Shown one piece after another: positions 53,141 through 59,856 of a stretch of 59,856 nucleotides of DNA. Source of the stretch: Nitrosospira multiformis (lineage in GTDB: Bacteria > Pseudomonadota > Gammaproteobacteria > Burkholderiales > Nitrosomonadaceae); the NCBI RefSeq assembly GCF_900110185.1, contig NZ_FOCT01000017.1, forward strand, positions 1 to 59,856, read 5' to 3'. The stretch's first letter is position 1. Each line of letters starts with the position of its first letter. Below the pieces are notes generated by a model. The model was not told the DNA's origin and made no database searches. It worked only from the letters and a program-made list of their open reading frames with translations. Made by a program: the position numbers and the translations under genes.

Positions 53141-53384
53141 AAATAAGTCTTAAAGAGTAAAAGGTATTCAAGCTGTTACTGGTCCTAGCATCTGCCACTT
53201 CAATTTCTCTTTGTCCAATGCCCCCTTCATGAACAATAAAAAATTTAGGCATACGAGTGACCCATAAATGAACATGCTGACCACCTCGTGATTTTGGGGC
53301 ATATCCGGAATGATCATGGCGATCTGTGTAATGCTCCATTATGAAGCACTACGTTTTCTTGGCCTCACATTGGCAGTATGTCCA

Positions 53385-53639
53385 TAAACGCATTGCCGTA
53401 TTGCGGGTAGTGATGGGACTATTAATCGCACATTTCTGGAGGTGTCGGTTTTTACCGTTGCCTACCTGTTTGTGGAGCATGAGATGGGGTTTGGTCGAAT
53501 CGCCGGTATCACAACCGGTGACATTTTTGATTATTTTTATTATGCATCTATCTCCTACACGACCGTTGGTTCGGGGATTTGGCATCTGTGGGATAAAACG
53601 GAATCAGGATGCGCTCCTCTTTCCGTACATCAGGATTAA
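53385..53639 (+). pseudogene. Two-helix ion channel, frameshifted
   Basis: One frame gives KRIAVLRVVMGLLIAHFW, then after a shift near 53440 the next frame gives SVFTVAYLFVEHEMGFG and DIFDYFYYASISYTTVGSG. This is the pattern of a two-helix K+ channel with the pore loop; the filter should read TTVGYGD but here becomes TTVGSGI and the rest is not recognisable. At least one frameshift and a damaged filter, so it is non-functional. It is not simply a copy of the channel next to it, which has six helices. Confidence 0.7.
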
Positions 53640-53650
53640 TGTACAGGGAC

Positions 53651-53676
53651 ATCGCCAGCGGATCAGCACTGGCGAT
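53651..53676. repeat. Perfect 8-bp inverted repeat
   Basis: ATCGCCAG and CTGGCGAT flank CGGATCAGCA. It lies between two convergent genes (the broken channel and the copper-protein gene), so it may be a terminator stem, but there is no T run. Confidence 0.4.
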
Positions 53677-53762
53677 CCTTACGTCATGAGTAGTCGCAGC
53701 AGATGATGCAGAGTCTTGCGCTAAAGAGGGGCATCCTCCGAGGAAAGAAGAAAGCGGGCTTG

Positions 53763-54152
53763 CTACAAATCATCTGCGGGAACACGCTCCTGCGCCCCAG
53801 TGCCTTGGTTAGCGTAGGAGCCAGCCATCTGGCGGCAGCTCTCGGCACACTCGCGGCAGACTCTGGCACACTCTTCCATGTCACCTACCTGTTCGCAACT
53901 CCTGGCACAGGCTTCGCAGGCTTCGGCGCAGACTCCGCAGAGCTGGCTGCTTAAAGTGGAGTTGCTCAGCATGAAATTGGCCGAGGTCTGACAGATCTCG
54001 GCACAGTTCCACATAAGCCGCATATGGTCTGGGGAAACGTGTTTGCCGCCCGACTCCAGACAATGGGTCATCGCTTCGTGCAGGCACGTTTGATGGCATC
54101 GATTACAAGTATCGATGCATGATTGCATTTTGGGATCGGTAGTATGGGTCAT
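53763..54152 (-). CDS. Four-helix-bundle copper-binding protein (DUF326/Csp-like)
   Basis: About 129 residues from ATG 54152, with AAAGGAGG before it; a longer frame begins at 54182. It holds 16 cysteines placed as CxxxC and CxxC along helices (CIDTCNRCHQTC, CGVCAEACEACARSC, CARVCRECAESC). This is the pattern of copper storage proteins (Csp1/Csp3) and the DUF326 family, whose bundle core binds many Cu(I). There is no signal peptide, so it is like the cytosolic Csp3. For an ammonia oxidiser, which needs much copper, this would be useful. Confidence 0.9.
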   Translation of the reverse strand: MTHTTDPKMQSCIDTCNRCHQTCLHEAMTHCLESGGKHVSPDHMRLMWNCAEICQTSANFMLSNSTLSSQLCGVCAEACEACARSCEQVGDMEECARVCRECAESCRQMAGSYANQGTGAQERVPADDL

Positions 54153-54548
54153 CGCGGAGCCTCCTTTAAATTGGATAAGCAAAAAGCAAGCGAAATCATG
54201 ATCCTGTTACTATGAAAAGTCCGTACGGTGACAAACGGACCAGCAGGGTCAACTGCTTGCAGCCCAACCCATGATGGGACGTGCCCGTGATGAACTCATG
54301 CCTGACTTCGTAGCTTTCCTATCGGCGTTACATACTGTTTTACGAACTGGTTACGGATTGCATTGCTCTAAGGCGCGTATTGCGTAGTGCCCGCGACATT
54401 CCCTCTCAATTCGAAAGCGAGTGATACAACAGGAGAGCTTGCACCCTCTTGTTCCCCTCGCATTGGACTCCCATATCGTTTTTTTATTGGCTTCTCTGCG
54501 CCTACATGATGGGAATCGCGATAGACTTTCTGTTTATCCCATCCCATC
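54153..54548. other. Intergenic region, no gene seen
   Basis: About 400 bases between divergent genes. A small inverted repeat (GTCCGT with ACGGAC) lies near 54211-54232. Nothing else is supported. Confidence 0.35.
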
Positions 54549-55292
54549 ATGGCTTCGGCTAATATCTATTACGACAATACGTCGCTTGAACGTTTATTGG
54601 AGAAATCCAGGCAGGACTTCCCCATTGCTGGAGTCGCAATTAAACTGGAGCGAGATTCTTCAGAAACACAAGCCGACAGTGCTCATGAAGTTATCCGGAT
54701 TGTTCTTGATCCACAACAATTTGCTTCATTGCTCGGAATAGTAAAGGTTGGGTGCGCGAGTGGCATTGCCGAAGTTGAGGGAAAACCTGCCGAACTGATA
54801 ACTGAAGACTTATATGAATGGATAAGGCGATTTTTAAAAAGGCTCGCCGAGGATTTCATAAAGGACCCCCTTCGCGTTCGTTACGGAAAAGGCATTCGCG
54901 GCATTCACCTTGCTATTACCTCCGGCAACGATGCAGAGCTAAAATGTGGATTCCACCTGATTTACTCTGACAATAACAAGAGATTCAGTTATGACAGGTT
55001 ATCAGCTTGCCTGGACATCTTTCCCATCATCATTCGGCCCATCATCAGGTCTCTCGCAGAAACTGCAAAGATAAGGGCAGTAACAATTCAGGGCTGTCTT
55101 GGGTTCGACAACCAGGCAAGCTGGCTATTTTCGATAGAAACCGCGAAGAATCTTTATAGTTTTCCTGAGATATCCCTGGAGAACGTTATTGATTCTGACA
55201 CGGCCAGGAAAACCGTCAGCGACTGGACCAAACGCTCCAATGAAATAAAGAAAACACCCTTAAGAACCATGAGAGCTTTCGATAGAGACTAA
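54549..55292 (+). CDS. Hypothetical protein, 247 aa
   Basis: A soluble protein without signal peptide or membrane helix. It has mixed helix and strand: IYYDNTSLERLLEKSRQDFP, VIRIVLDPQQFASLLGIV, GIRGIHLAITSGNDAELKC and LDIFPIIIRPIIRSLAETA. I do not recognise a family. The start at 54549 is an ATG, just after CCCATCATGG. It lies before the HU gene with its own gap of 57 bases. The reading frame is long enough and its composition is normal, so it is probably real. Confidence 0.6.
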   Translation: MASANIYYDNTSLERLLEKSRQDFPIAGVAIKLERDSSETQADSAHEVIRIVLDPQQFASLLGIVKVGCASGIAEVEGKPAELITEDLYEWIRRFLKRLAEDFIKDPLRVRYGKGIRGIHLAITSGNDAELKCGFHLIYSDNNKRFSYDRLSACLDIFPIIIRPIIRSLAETAKIRAVTIQGCLGFDNQASWLFSIETAKNLYSFPEISLENVIDSDTARKTVSDWTKRSNEIKKTPLRTMRAFDRD

Positions 55293-55348
55293 CCTCTTCT
55301 TCGCTTCGCACATAAGCGTAACAACATAAAAAAACGGAGAATCAAACC

Positions 55349-55633
55349 ATGAACAAAAATGAACTCATCCAGGCAGTCGCCGCAAAAACCGGGTCGAGCA
55401 AGGCCGAGGCCGAACGCTGCGTCCGGGCCCTGCTTGAGACAATCTCGGAAACGCTACAAAAAGGAGAGCCTATAACACTCCCTGGTTTTGGCACTTTTGA
55501 AGTGCGCGACCGGGGCGAGCGTACAGGGCGTAATCCCAAAACCGGGGAAGAATTGAAGATAGCCGCATCGAAGGTTGCCGCATTCAAGCCGGGGGCAACG
55601 CTAAAGGCCGCTGTGAGCGGCAGCGGTAAATAA
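55349..55633 (+). CDS. hup: HU family DNA-binding protein
   Basis: 94 residues. NKNELIQAVAAKTGSSKAEA, then LLETISETLQKGEPITLPGF and GTFEVRDRGERTGRNPKTGEELKI, which is the beta-arm with the RNP motif that enters the DNA minor groove. It bends DNA and compacts the nucleoid. GGAGAA lies before the ATG. Single gene; a hairpin follows it. Confidence 0.96.
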   Translation: MNKNELIQAVAAKTGSSKAEAERCVRALLETISETLQKGEPITLPGFGTFEVRDRGERTGRNPKTGEELKIAASKVAAFKPGATLKAAVSGSGK

Positions 55634-55650
55634 AAACCGACAAAGCAGCT

Positions 55651-55683
55651 GATAGGATATTTCACGCGCGCGAAAAACCTATC
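55651..55683. terminator. Hairpin between convergent genes
   Basis: GATAGG (55651-55656) with CCTATC (55678-55683) and inside TTTC (55660-55663) with GAAA (55672-55675), around a CG-rich loop. It sits between the HU gene and a convergent gene, so it could end both transcripts, but there is no clear T run. Confidence 0.45.
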
Positions 55684-55687
55684 GCAT

Positions 55688-56008
55688 TCAAACGCGCTCA
55701 AAATTTCCTTCCAACCAGAGCGCCATTACTTCGTCGACAAGTTCGTCCAGATCCCAGCGTGACCAATCCACATTACCCATATTTTCAAGCAAGATACCGT
55801 CTTTCCTTGGGTCATCTGGTGAGGGCGCTACTCTAGCCGTGATACCGGATTGATGCACGGCGACTCGGGAAATCATTTCAAGCGTCCAGAGTGAACGCCA
55901 GTTCTCGTTATCCCAGTTCATGATGTTTGCTCGATCCATGGCCAGGAACGCGGGAGCATTCCCGGCATTATCAACAGATGTACAGTCGGCTAAACAATAG
56001 CAAGTCAC
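55688..56008 (-). CDS. Hypothetical protein, acidic
   Basis: 106 residues in the longest frame; a start at Met24 (MDRANIMNWDNENWRSLW) or Met30 (MNWDNENWRSLWTLEM) is more likely because the first 23 residues look like untranslated leader. The end is acidic: VDWSRWDLDELVDEVMALWL. No family is recognised. It lies convergent to HU and downstream of the exported protein gene at 56028 on the same strand. Confidence 0.5.
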   Translation of the reverse strand: MTCYCLADCTSVDNAGNAPAFLAMDRANIMNWDNENWRSLWTLEMISRVAVHQSGITARVAPSPDDPRKDGILLENMGNVDWSRWDLDELVDEVMALWLEGNFERV

Positions 56009-56027
56009 AGAGTGCCATTTCAGGCAT

Positions 56028-56789
56028 TTACTTCACGCAAATGCCGCTGCAGTCAGCCCCGCCCCTTGCCGGGTCACAATCGTCCGACGGATCATCCACA
56101 CACTTCTTGCCTTCAGGGCAGGGAAATTCGGCAATACCGCCGCACATTTGCCTGGGTTCTTTTCCCCCGTAAGCAGAGCTTCCCTTGCGGGGATATTCGA
56201 CCCGTTTGCCTCCCCCCGCCCTGGTCGGCTCTGCGGTACCAATTTTGACCGTTTCGCGGACCTGGCGCGCTTCTATCGCTTCAACATCAATCGATTCGAC
56301 ATCTCCATCTGTATGACGAGCGGTATAAACTCCGACGACGTCCAGAGGCACTGGGCTTTTCACAACCAGGAAGCCCTCCAGGAACGCAAAATCAACGCAT
56401 ACGCCATCGATTGGACAAAAATAGCCCGCGATGTCAAAGAAATTTATTCCCACCGCTCCGTCAGGCTGAAGCTCAACCTCCTTGAATGGCGCCACATCGA
56501 ACCCTCCCGATTCCGAGCCAAACTGTCTCGCCAGCGCAACCTTGGCGGCAACACTGATTCTTTTGCCAGTCGGGTTATGGATGTTGACAGCTGTACGATA
56601 AGTCCCTTGTGCCAGCGTCCCGTCCTGGTGCGGGCGCAGCAGCGAGCACACTACTTTCGCCGAATACTGATATTCAGTCTTGATCGTCTTTGCATGTTTA
56701 ACCTGCTCTGCCTGGGACAGGGGGCTCATAAACAAACCACCTAATCCCATCAACACGGTCAAGACGCTGATCATCCGCAACTGTGTCAT
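56028..56789 (-). CDS. Exported protein with C-terminal cysteine-rich module (A)
   Basis: About 253 residues from ATG 56789, which has AAGGAGG before it. Signal peptide: MISVLTVLMGLGGLFMSPLSQA, cleaved before EQ. Residues about 40-170 form a beta-rich domain (YQYSAKVVCSLLRPHQDG, YRTAVNIHNPTGKRISVAAK) that I do not recognise. The C-terminal 38 residues are a compact cysteine module: CGGIA-x3-CPEGKKCVDD followed by PSDDCDPARGGADCSGIC. The same module ends the protein encoded at 58270-59058. A role as a disulfide-rich exported domain is inferred only. Confidence 0.75.
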   Translation of the reverse strand: MTQLRMISVLTVLMGLGGLFMSPLSQAEQVKHAKTIKTEYQYSAKVVCSLLRPHQDGTLAQGTYRTAVNIHNPTGKRISVAAKVALARQFGSESGGFDVAPFKEVELQPDGAVGINFFDIAGYFCPIDGVCVDFAFLEGFLVVKSPVPLDVVGVYTARHTDGDVESIDVEAIEARQVRETVKIGTAEPTRAGGGKRVEYPRKGSSAYGGKEPRQMCGGIAEFPCPEGKKCVDDPSDDCDPARGGADCSGICVK

Positions 56790-56822
56790 GATAAAGCCTC
56801 CTTTTTGTTGGGCTTGATACAA

Positions 56823-57058
56823 TCATCGCGGCGATCCATGAAATGTTTTCGTCATAGAGAGAGTTAGATGACTTCATAGAGATTCGTTGATCGCACTCGG
56901 GGCAAACAGGAGCAAACCGCTCAATTTAGTCATAGCAGCGTTTCCTTCATAGTCAAGCGATTAGCCTTCTGCCCCTGGAAAGCATCGCCTTAGTTCGCCA
57001 ACGCACGGATCGATGTAGTCATTCAGTTATCATATCCCCGAAAATTCCCATCCACATC
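56823..57058. other. Intergenic region, no gene seen
   Basis: About 235 bases upstream of protein A and before the MPGFTAE gene. It presumably holds the divergent promoters. Nothing else recognised. Confidence 0.35.
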
Positions 57059-57328
57059 ATGGAGGCGGTCGACATGAGCATGCCCGGATTTACTGCGGAG
57101 GTTGCTTTATATGGGTCAGGCAGATACTGCCGTGTATTTGGAGCTGTGGAGCAAATCACAGATGGAGTGCAGTTAGCACAGCTAAGGGGCGAAATCCGGA
57201 TGTCTGCGCGTAGACCGGAAATTTCGGTTGCCGATTTTCACTTCCAGACTGCGTGGCTTGAGTGCTTCTGTTCCACAACAGAAGGTTGGTGTTCTTGTAT
57301 GCCAAGGCGGGAGGTTATTACTGCCTGA
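57059..57328 (+). CDS. Small protein with MPGFTAE start
   Basis: Up to 89 codons; starts at 57074 or 57080 are also possible. The opening MSMPGFTAEVALYGSGRYC resembles small hypothetical proteins beginning MPGFTAE-x-SLY that I recall from several Proteobacteria. The rest (ITDGVQLAQLRGEIRMS, then a stretch rich in Cys and Trp) looks less like a finished protein, so the downstream part may be frameshifted. Function unknown. Confidence 0.45.
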   Translation: MEAVDMSMPGFTAEVALYGSGRYCRVFGAVEQITDGVQLAQLRGEIRMSARRPEISVADFHFQTAWLECFCSTTEGWCSCMPRREVITA

Positions 57329-57544
57329 GTCAAGCAGGGCAATGTCCCGTCGGTTTTATATCGTCGTCTCTTTATTGCAGATCCTGCTCCATTCCCTCAA
57401 TCACGGTCCATTTTCTCACTTGAACTAGCAGTAGAACTAGCAGTAGGATTAACTGGATAAGTAGAGGACGCGATAACGGATGATATGGCGGAAAAACTGG
57501 AAATTCCTTCTCTTACAGCATTGTGCTTGTCGCCAAAGGAGGCA

Positions 57545-58034
57545 TTTGGTAGGAATTATTGGGATTGGACGCCCCCCGCATCTGCAATCGTTCCAATCAG
57601 CGTGGCGAAGTGGGCTTGCAAAGATACTTCTGGAAACCTGCACTGACCGCTTTGACTTGCGCCTCTCCCTCACTTAACACAGAGAGCGCAACCGCAGGAA
57701 TATCCCTGTCCTTGTCTGGCGGTAAATTAAATTGCGCACCGCGCAAATGAACTGGTAGCCATCGATGCGCGGCATGATAATGTCACTGTCGATTACATCC
57801 AGCCTGTGCGCTTGCAACTGCTTCAATCCCTCAGCCGCGCTGCGGCAGGCAATGACCCTGAGCCTGATAGAAAGACAACATGCGTTTCGTGGTGTCCAAG
57901 GCTCCTGGTTCGTCATCCCCGATCAAGACCTTGAGTCCGGAAAGAAGCCTCAAATCTTCTGTCTGCATCTGTGGTCTGCCCTCGGATTTGATAATTCGTC
58001 TTGGCAGTGCCAGGAGGCGATGGTTGACGACCAA
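57545..58034 (-). pseudogene. Response-regulator receiver domain relic 3
   Basis: On the minus strand the first frame gives LSGLKVLIGDDEPGALDTTK and RMLSFYQAQGH (the N-terminal acidic pair is present). The next frame gives SAAEGLKQLQAHRLDVIDSD and IIMPRIDGYQFICAVRNL (D-x-x-MP around the phospho-acceptor site). A third frame gives PAVALSVLSEGEAQVKAVSA, then GFQKYLCKP, and a fourth LIGTIADAGGVQSQ. At least three frameshifts. The start also carries a linker (LRLLSGLKVLI) that usually joins a kinase to its receiver domain, so it comes from a hybrid kinase or a stand-alone regulator. Confidence 0.85.
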
Positions 58035-58269
58035 AAACAGGCCGTATCACGAGCTACTTGCGCTACTGTTGACCCTACTTGAAACGGTTGCAGACCTGAC
58101 AAGCAACCCATCACGAAATCAGGACGACAAGGGCTCAGATGCGGGGCTGGAGGATTGCCAATTGCGGAAGTGAACGGATTTGCCGCATGAGTCTTGGACA
58201 CCCTGGACGGAAAACCTGATGGACGGATAAGCGACTCGTCCACGAGGTTTCCCCTAGGGCATCAGTAAG

Positions 58270-59058
58270 CTATCTACCTTTGCAAATCCCCGGGCAATCG
58301 GCCCCGCCCCGCTTGGGATCGCAATCATCGGAAGGATCGTCCACACAGGTTTTGCCTTCGGGGCATCGAATACCTGCGATTCCCCCGCACGCTTGCTGCT
58401 TAGTCTTGCATTCACCCTCATGGTCGATTGATACTCCTGCAGCCGCCGCTGTACATGCGTTCCCGTACGTTTTTCCGTCGCAGCCGCAAACGGGCCGGAA
58501 TTCGCGCGTGCAATTTCTTGGTTTTGTCTTGCAGGTGCCTTGTGCATCCGCGATCTTGCATTGACCGACGCCAAAATCACAGTACTGTTTTTCATCGGGA
58601 CAACGTTTTCCAGCAATGTCGCCACAAACGTTCCCCTCCCCTGTCCCGGAACCAACAGGTTTACACTGGCCTGTAAGCTCAACATTCAGGAAGGTACCTG
58701 TCCGTGGACGAATCTCGCGCAACTTGTGTACAAACTCCCTAAACTGGTTAGGTTTCGCGCTGAACCCTTCTTCCGCGCAGGCGTTAAGACCGCCTTCAAT
58801 TTGCACGGGACCGCCGATTCTTGGGCTGTAGACGATAAAAGTATCGACAGCCTCCAAGGAAATGGCCTTGCCGACCTGCTGGCGAACTATCGCCAGGGCG
58901 GAACTATCCAGCGCACCTCCGGTGCTGCCCAGATTAATGTTTACAGCGCGGTTTGCCGGATCACCGGTGGTTTCGCCAGCTTCACGTTGCTGGGCAATAA
59001 CGGCGGTGGAGCCCAGCAGTACTGCTCCCAATAGAAAAGCATGAGTTAATTTCTTCAT
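58270..59058 (-). CDS. Exported Kazal-like protein with cysteine-rich module (B)
   Basis: 262 residues. Signal peptide KKLTHAFLLGAVLLGSTAVIA, cleaved near AQ-QR. Residues about 30-130 form an unrecognised domain. Residues 145-176 are half of a cysteine module (CGDIAGKRCPDEKQYC). Residues 176-217 are a Kazal-like domain (REFRPVCGCDGKTYGNAC, then HEGEC), the fold of many serine-protease inhibitors. Residues 224-259 are the full module shared with protein A. Proteins with Kazal domains often block proteases; here that is a prediction. The gene is well separated from its neighbours. Confidence 0.85.
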   Translation of the reverse strand: MKKLTHAFLLGAVLLGSTAVIAQQREAGETTGDPANRAVNINLGSTGGALDSSALAIVRQQVGKAISLEAVDTFIVYSPRIGGPVQIEGGLNACAEEGFSAKPNQFREFVHKLREIRPRTGTFLNVELTGQCKPVGSGTGEGNVCGDIAGKRCPDEKQYCDFGVGQCKIADAQGTCKTKPRNCTREFRPVCGCDGKTYGNACTAAAAGVSIDHEGECKTKQQACGGIAGIRCPEGKTCVDDPSDDCDPKRGGADCPGICKGR

Positions 59059-59607
59059 TTTTTCCTCTCACCAATAGTTAAGTTAACAAGATCACGTAAC
59101 CGACCCTTTCTTCCCTCCTGGTGGAGTTACTCCTGGAGCAGGCGGTCCACAGCTCTTTTTCAACACTCCGGCAATTAGCGTCCCCCTTGAGTGGATAGCG
59201 CCTATTCTCATGCCGAAGATTCTTTTCATGCTCGCCTGTATTTCCTTGCTGATCGGGAAAATTCCGCCATTTACCATTTTTCTGTCAGGGGTAAGGAAAC
59301 ACTATTAAAAATAGATCACGCTCTCCAAAAAACAAGGGGCAATAACGCACGTACTGAACTCGAAAAACTGTATGACTGCCGTATCTGTAATCCATGCTGC
59401 ACCCCCTTCGTGCAGCATATTCTCGCGGCTAAAGCCGGTGGTTTAAACCGGGGGATAGAAAATTAATCATGTTTGGACGCGGCTTTTGAACCAGTGAGAA
59501 CGACGACTCGGAAAACGGGTGCGGTAGCGTACATATGAAGGATTGTATCGAGCGTAGTTATCGCGAAACCACATGGATGCTTTCTGACGATCTAGCAGGA
59601 GAGAATT
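59059..59607. other. Intergenic region, no firm gene
   Basis: About 550 bases. A 91-codon plus-strand frame (59191-59466) contains LYDCRICNPCCTPFVQHILA but has no family match that I know and no good ribosome site, so I do not call it. Confidence 0.3.
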
Positions 59608-59775
59608 ATGGGCTGCCAACGGATTACGATAATTTGGATTGGGATTCTGCTGCTCGCCAGCAGCGCGGGAAGCGTGACAGCGGAACAGACGAAAAAGGTT
59701 GTTGAGATAGCGGCGTTGGATAGCCCAAGCGGCCCACCTCAATCCTATTCTCACCCAACAGTGCAACAAATCTGA
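59608..59775 (+). CDS. Small exported peptide (55 aa)
   Basis: A 55-residue frame with AGGAGA six bases before the ATG. It has a signal peptide (RITIIWIGILLLASSAGSVTA, cleaved before EQ) and a mature part of about 31 residues: EQTKKVVEIAALDSPSGPPQ and then SYSHPTVQQI. The ribosome site plus signal peptide support a real gene. No family recognised. It is the last gene in the window. Confidence 0.55.
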   Translation: MGCQRITIIWIGILLLASSAGSVTAEQTKKVVEIAALDSPSGPPQSYSHPTVQQI

Positions 59776-59856
59776 CCAATTTCATTAGATCAAGCTGAAA
59801 CAGAGGCCTAAGAAACTTATCCACAATCCTATCCCCGGTCTATCCCCGGTAACAGG

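Noticed and set aside
59191..59466. 91-codon plus-strand frame with LYDCRICNPCC
   Set aside because: No family recognised, no convincing ribosome site, in a region otherwise empty. Possible but not supported.

Overview
The window looks like a chromosomal piece of a betaproteobacterium, most likely an ammonia oxidiser of the Nitrosomonadaceae (Nitrosospira-like). This rests on inference: the gene run kdsC-lptC-lptA-lptB-rpoN-hpf-hprK-rapZ, a DUF3460 protein (typical of Betaproteobacteria), a type I-beta DAHP synthase and the general style of the proteins. No amo, hao, rRNA or other decisive marker gene is present, so the genus is a guess.

Three blocks can be told apart. (1) Positions 1 to about 26.9 kb are accessory and heavily eroded. 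They hold intact genes (small heat-shock proteins, a JmjC/cupin-like oxygenase, an S9 peptidase, two toxin-antitoxin pairs, two sensor kinases, a response regulator, stress proteins, a saccharopine-dehydrogenase-like enzyme, hemolysin III) set in a graveyard of fragments. The fragments include pieces of IS3, IS6 and IS110 elements, broken traG/traF genes plus an apparently intact traD-like gene of a conjugative element, a cold-shock gene with a frameshift, relics of one receiver-domain family, an integron-cassette-like gene and a possible single CRISPR repeat. (2) About 26.9 to 51.9 kb is compact core chromosome. On the minus strand lies a beta-oxidation operon (fadE, fadD, thioesterase, fused HAD/crotonase, thiolase), then a BON lipoprotein and miaA. 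On the plus strand follow DAHP synthase, a BtuF-like protein, ispH and the kdsC-to-ubiX run that links LPS export, sigma-54 and the HprK/RapZ regulators. On the minus strand follow the folate cyclo-ligase, mutY, an AsmA-like protein and tRNA-Gly(CCC). (3) From 52 to 59.9 kb the sequence is again accessory: a voltage-gated-type ion channel beside a broken second channel, a cysteine-rich copper-storage-type protein, HU, hypothetical genes, and two exported proteins that share a C-terminal cysteine-rich module.

The most interesting signals are: an inverted duplication of an entire hsp20 locus, including its upstream region, 16 kb apart; three decayed copies of one receiver-domain family; the shared cysteine-rich C-terminal module in two exported proteins (one also with a Kazal-like domain); repeated operator-like half-sites upstream of a toxin-antitoxin pair; a cassette-like gene between attC-like hairpins; and a lone type I-E-like CRISPR repeat behind a leader-like sequence. 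No complete, clearly new multi-gene system was found.
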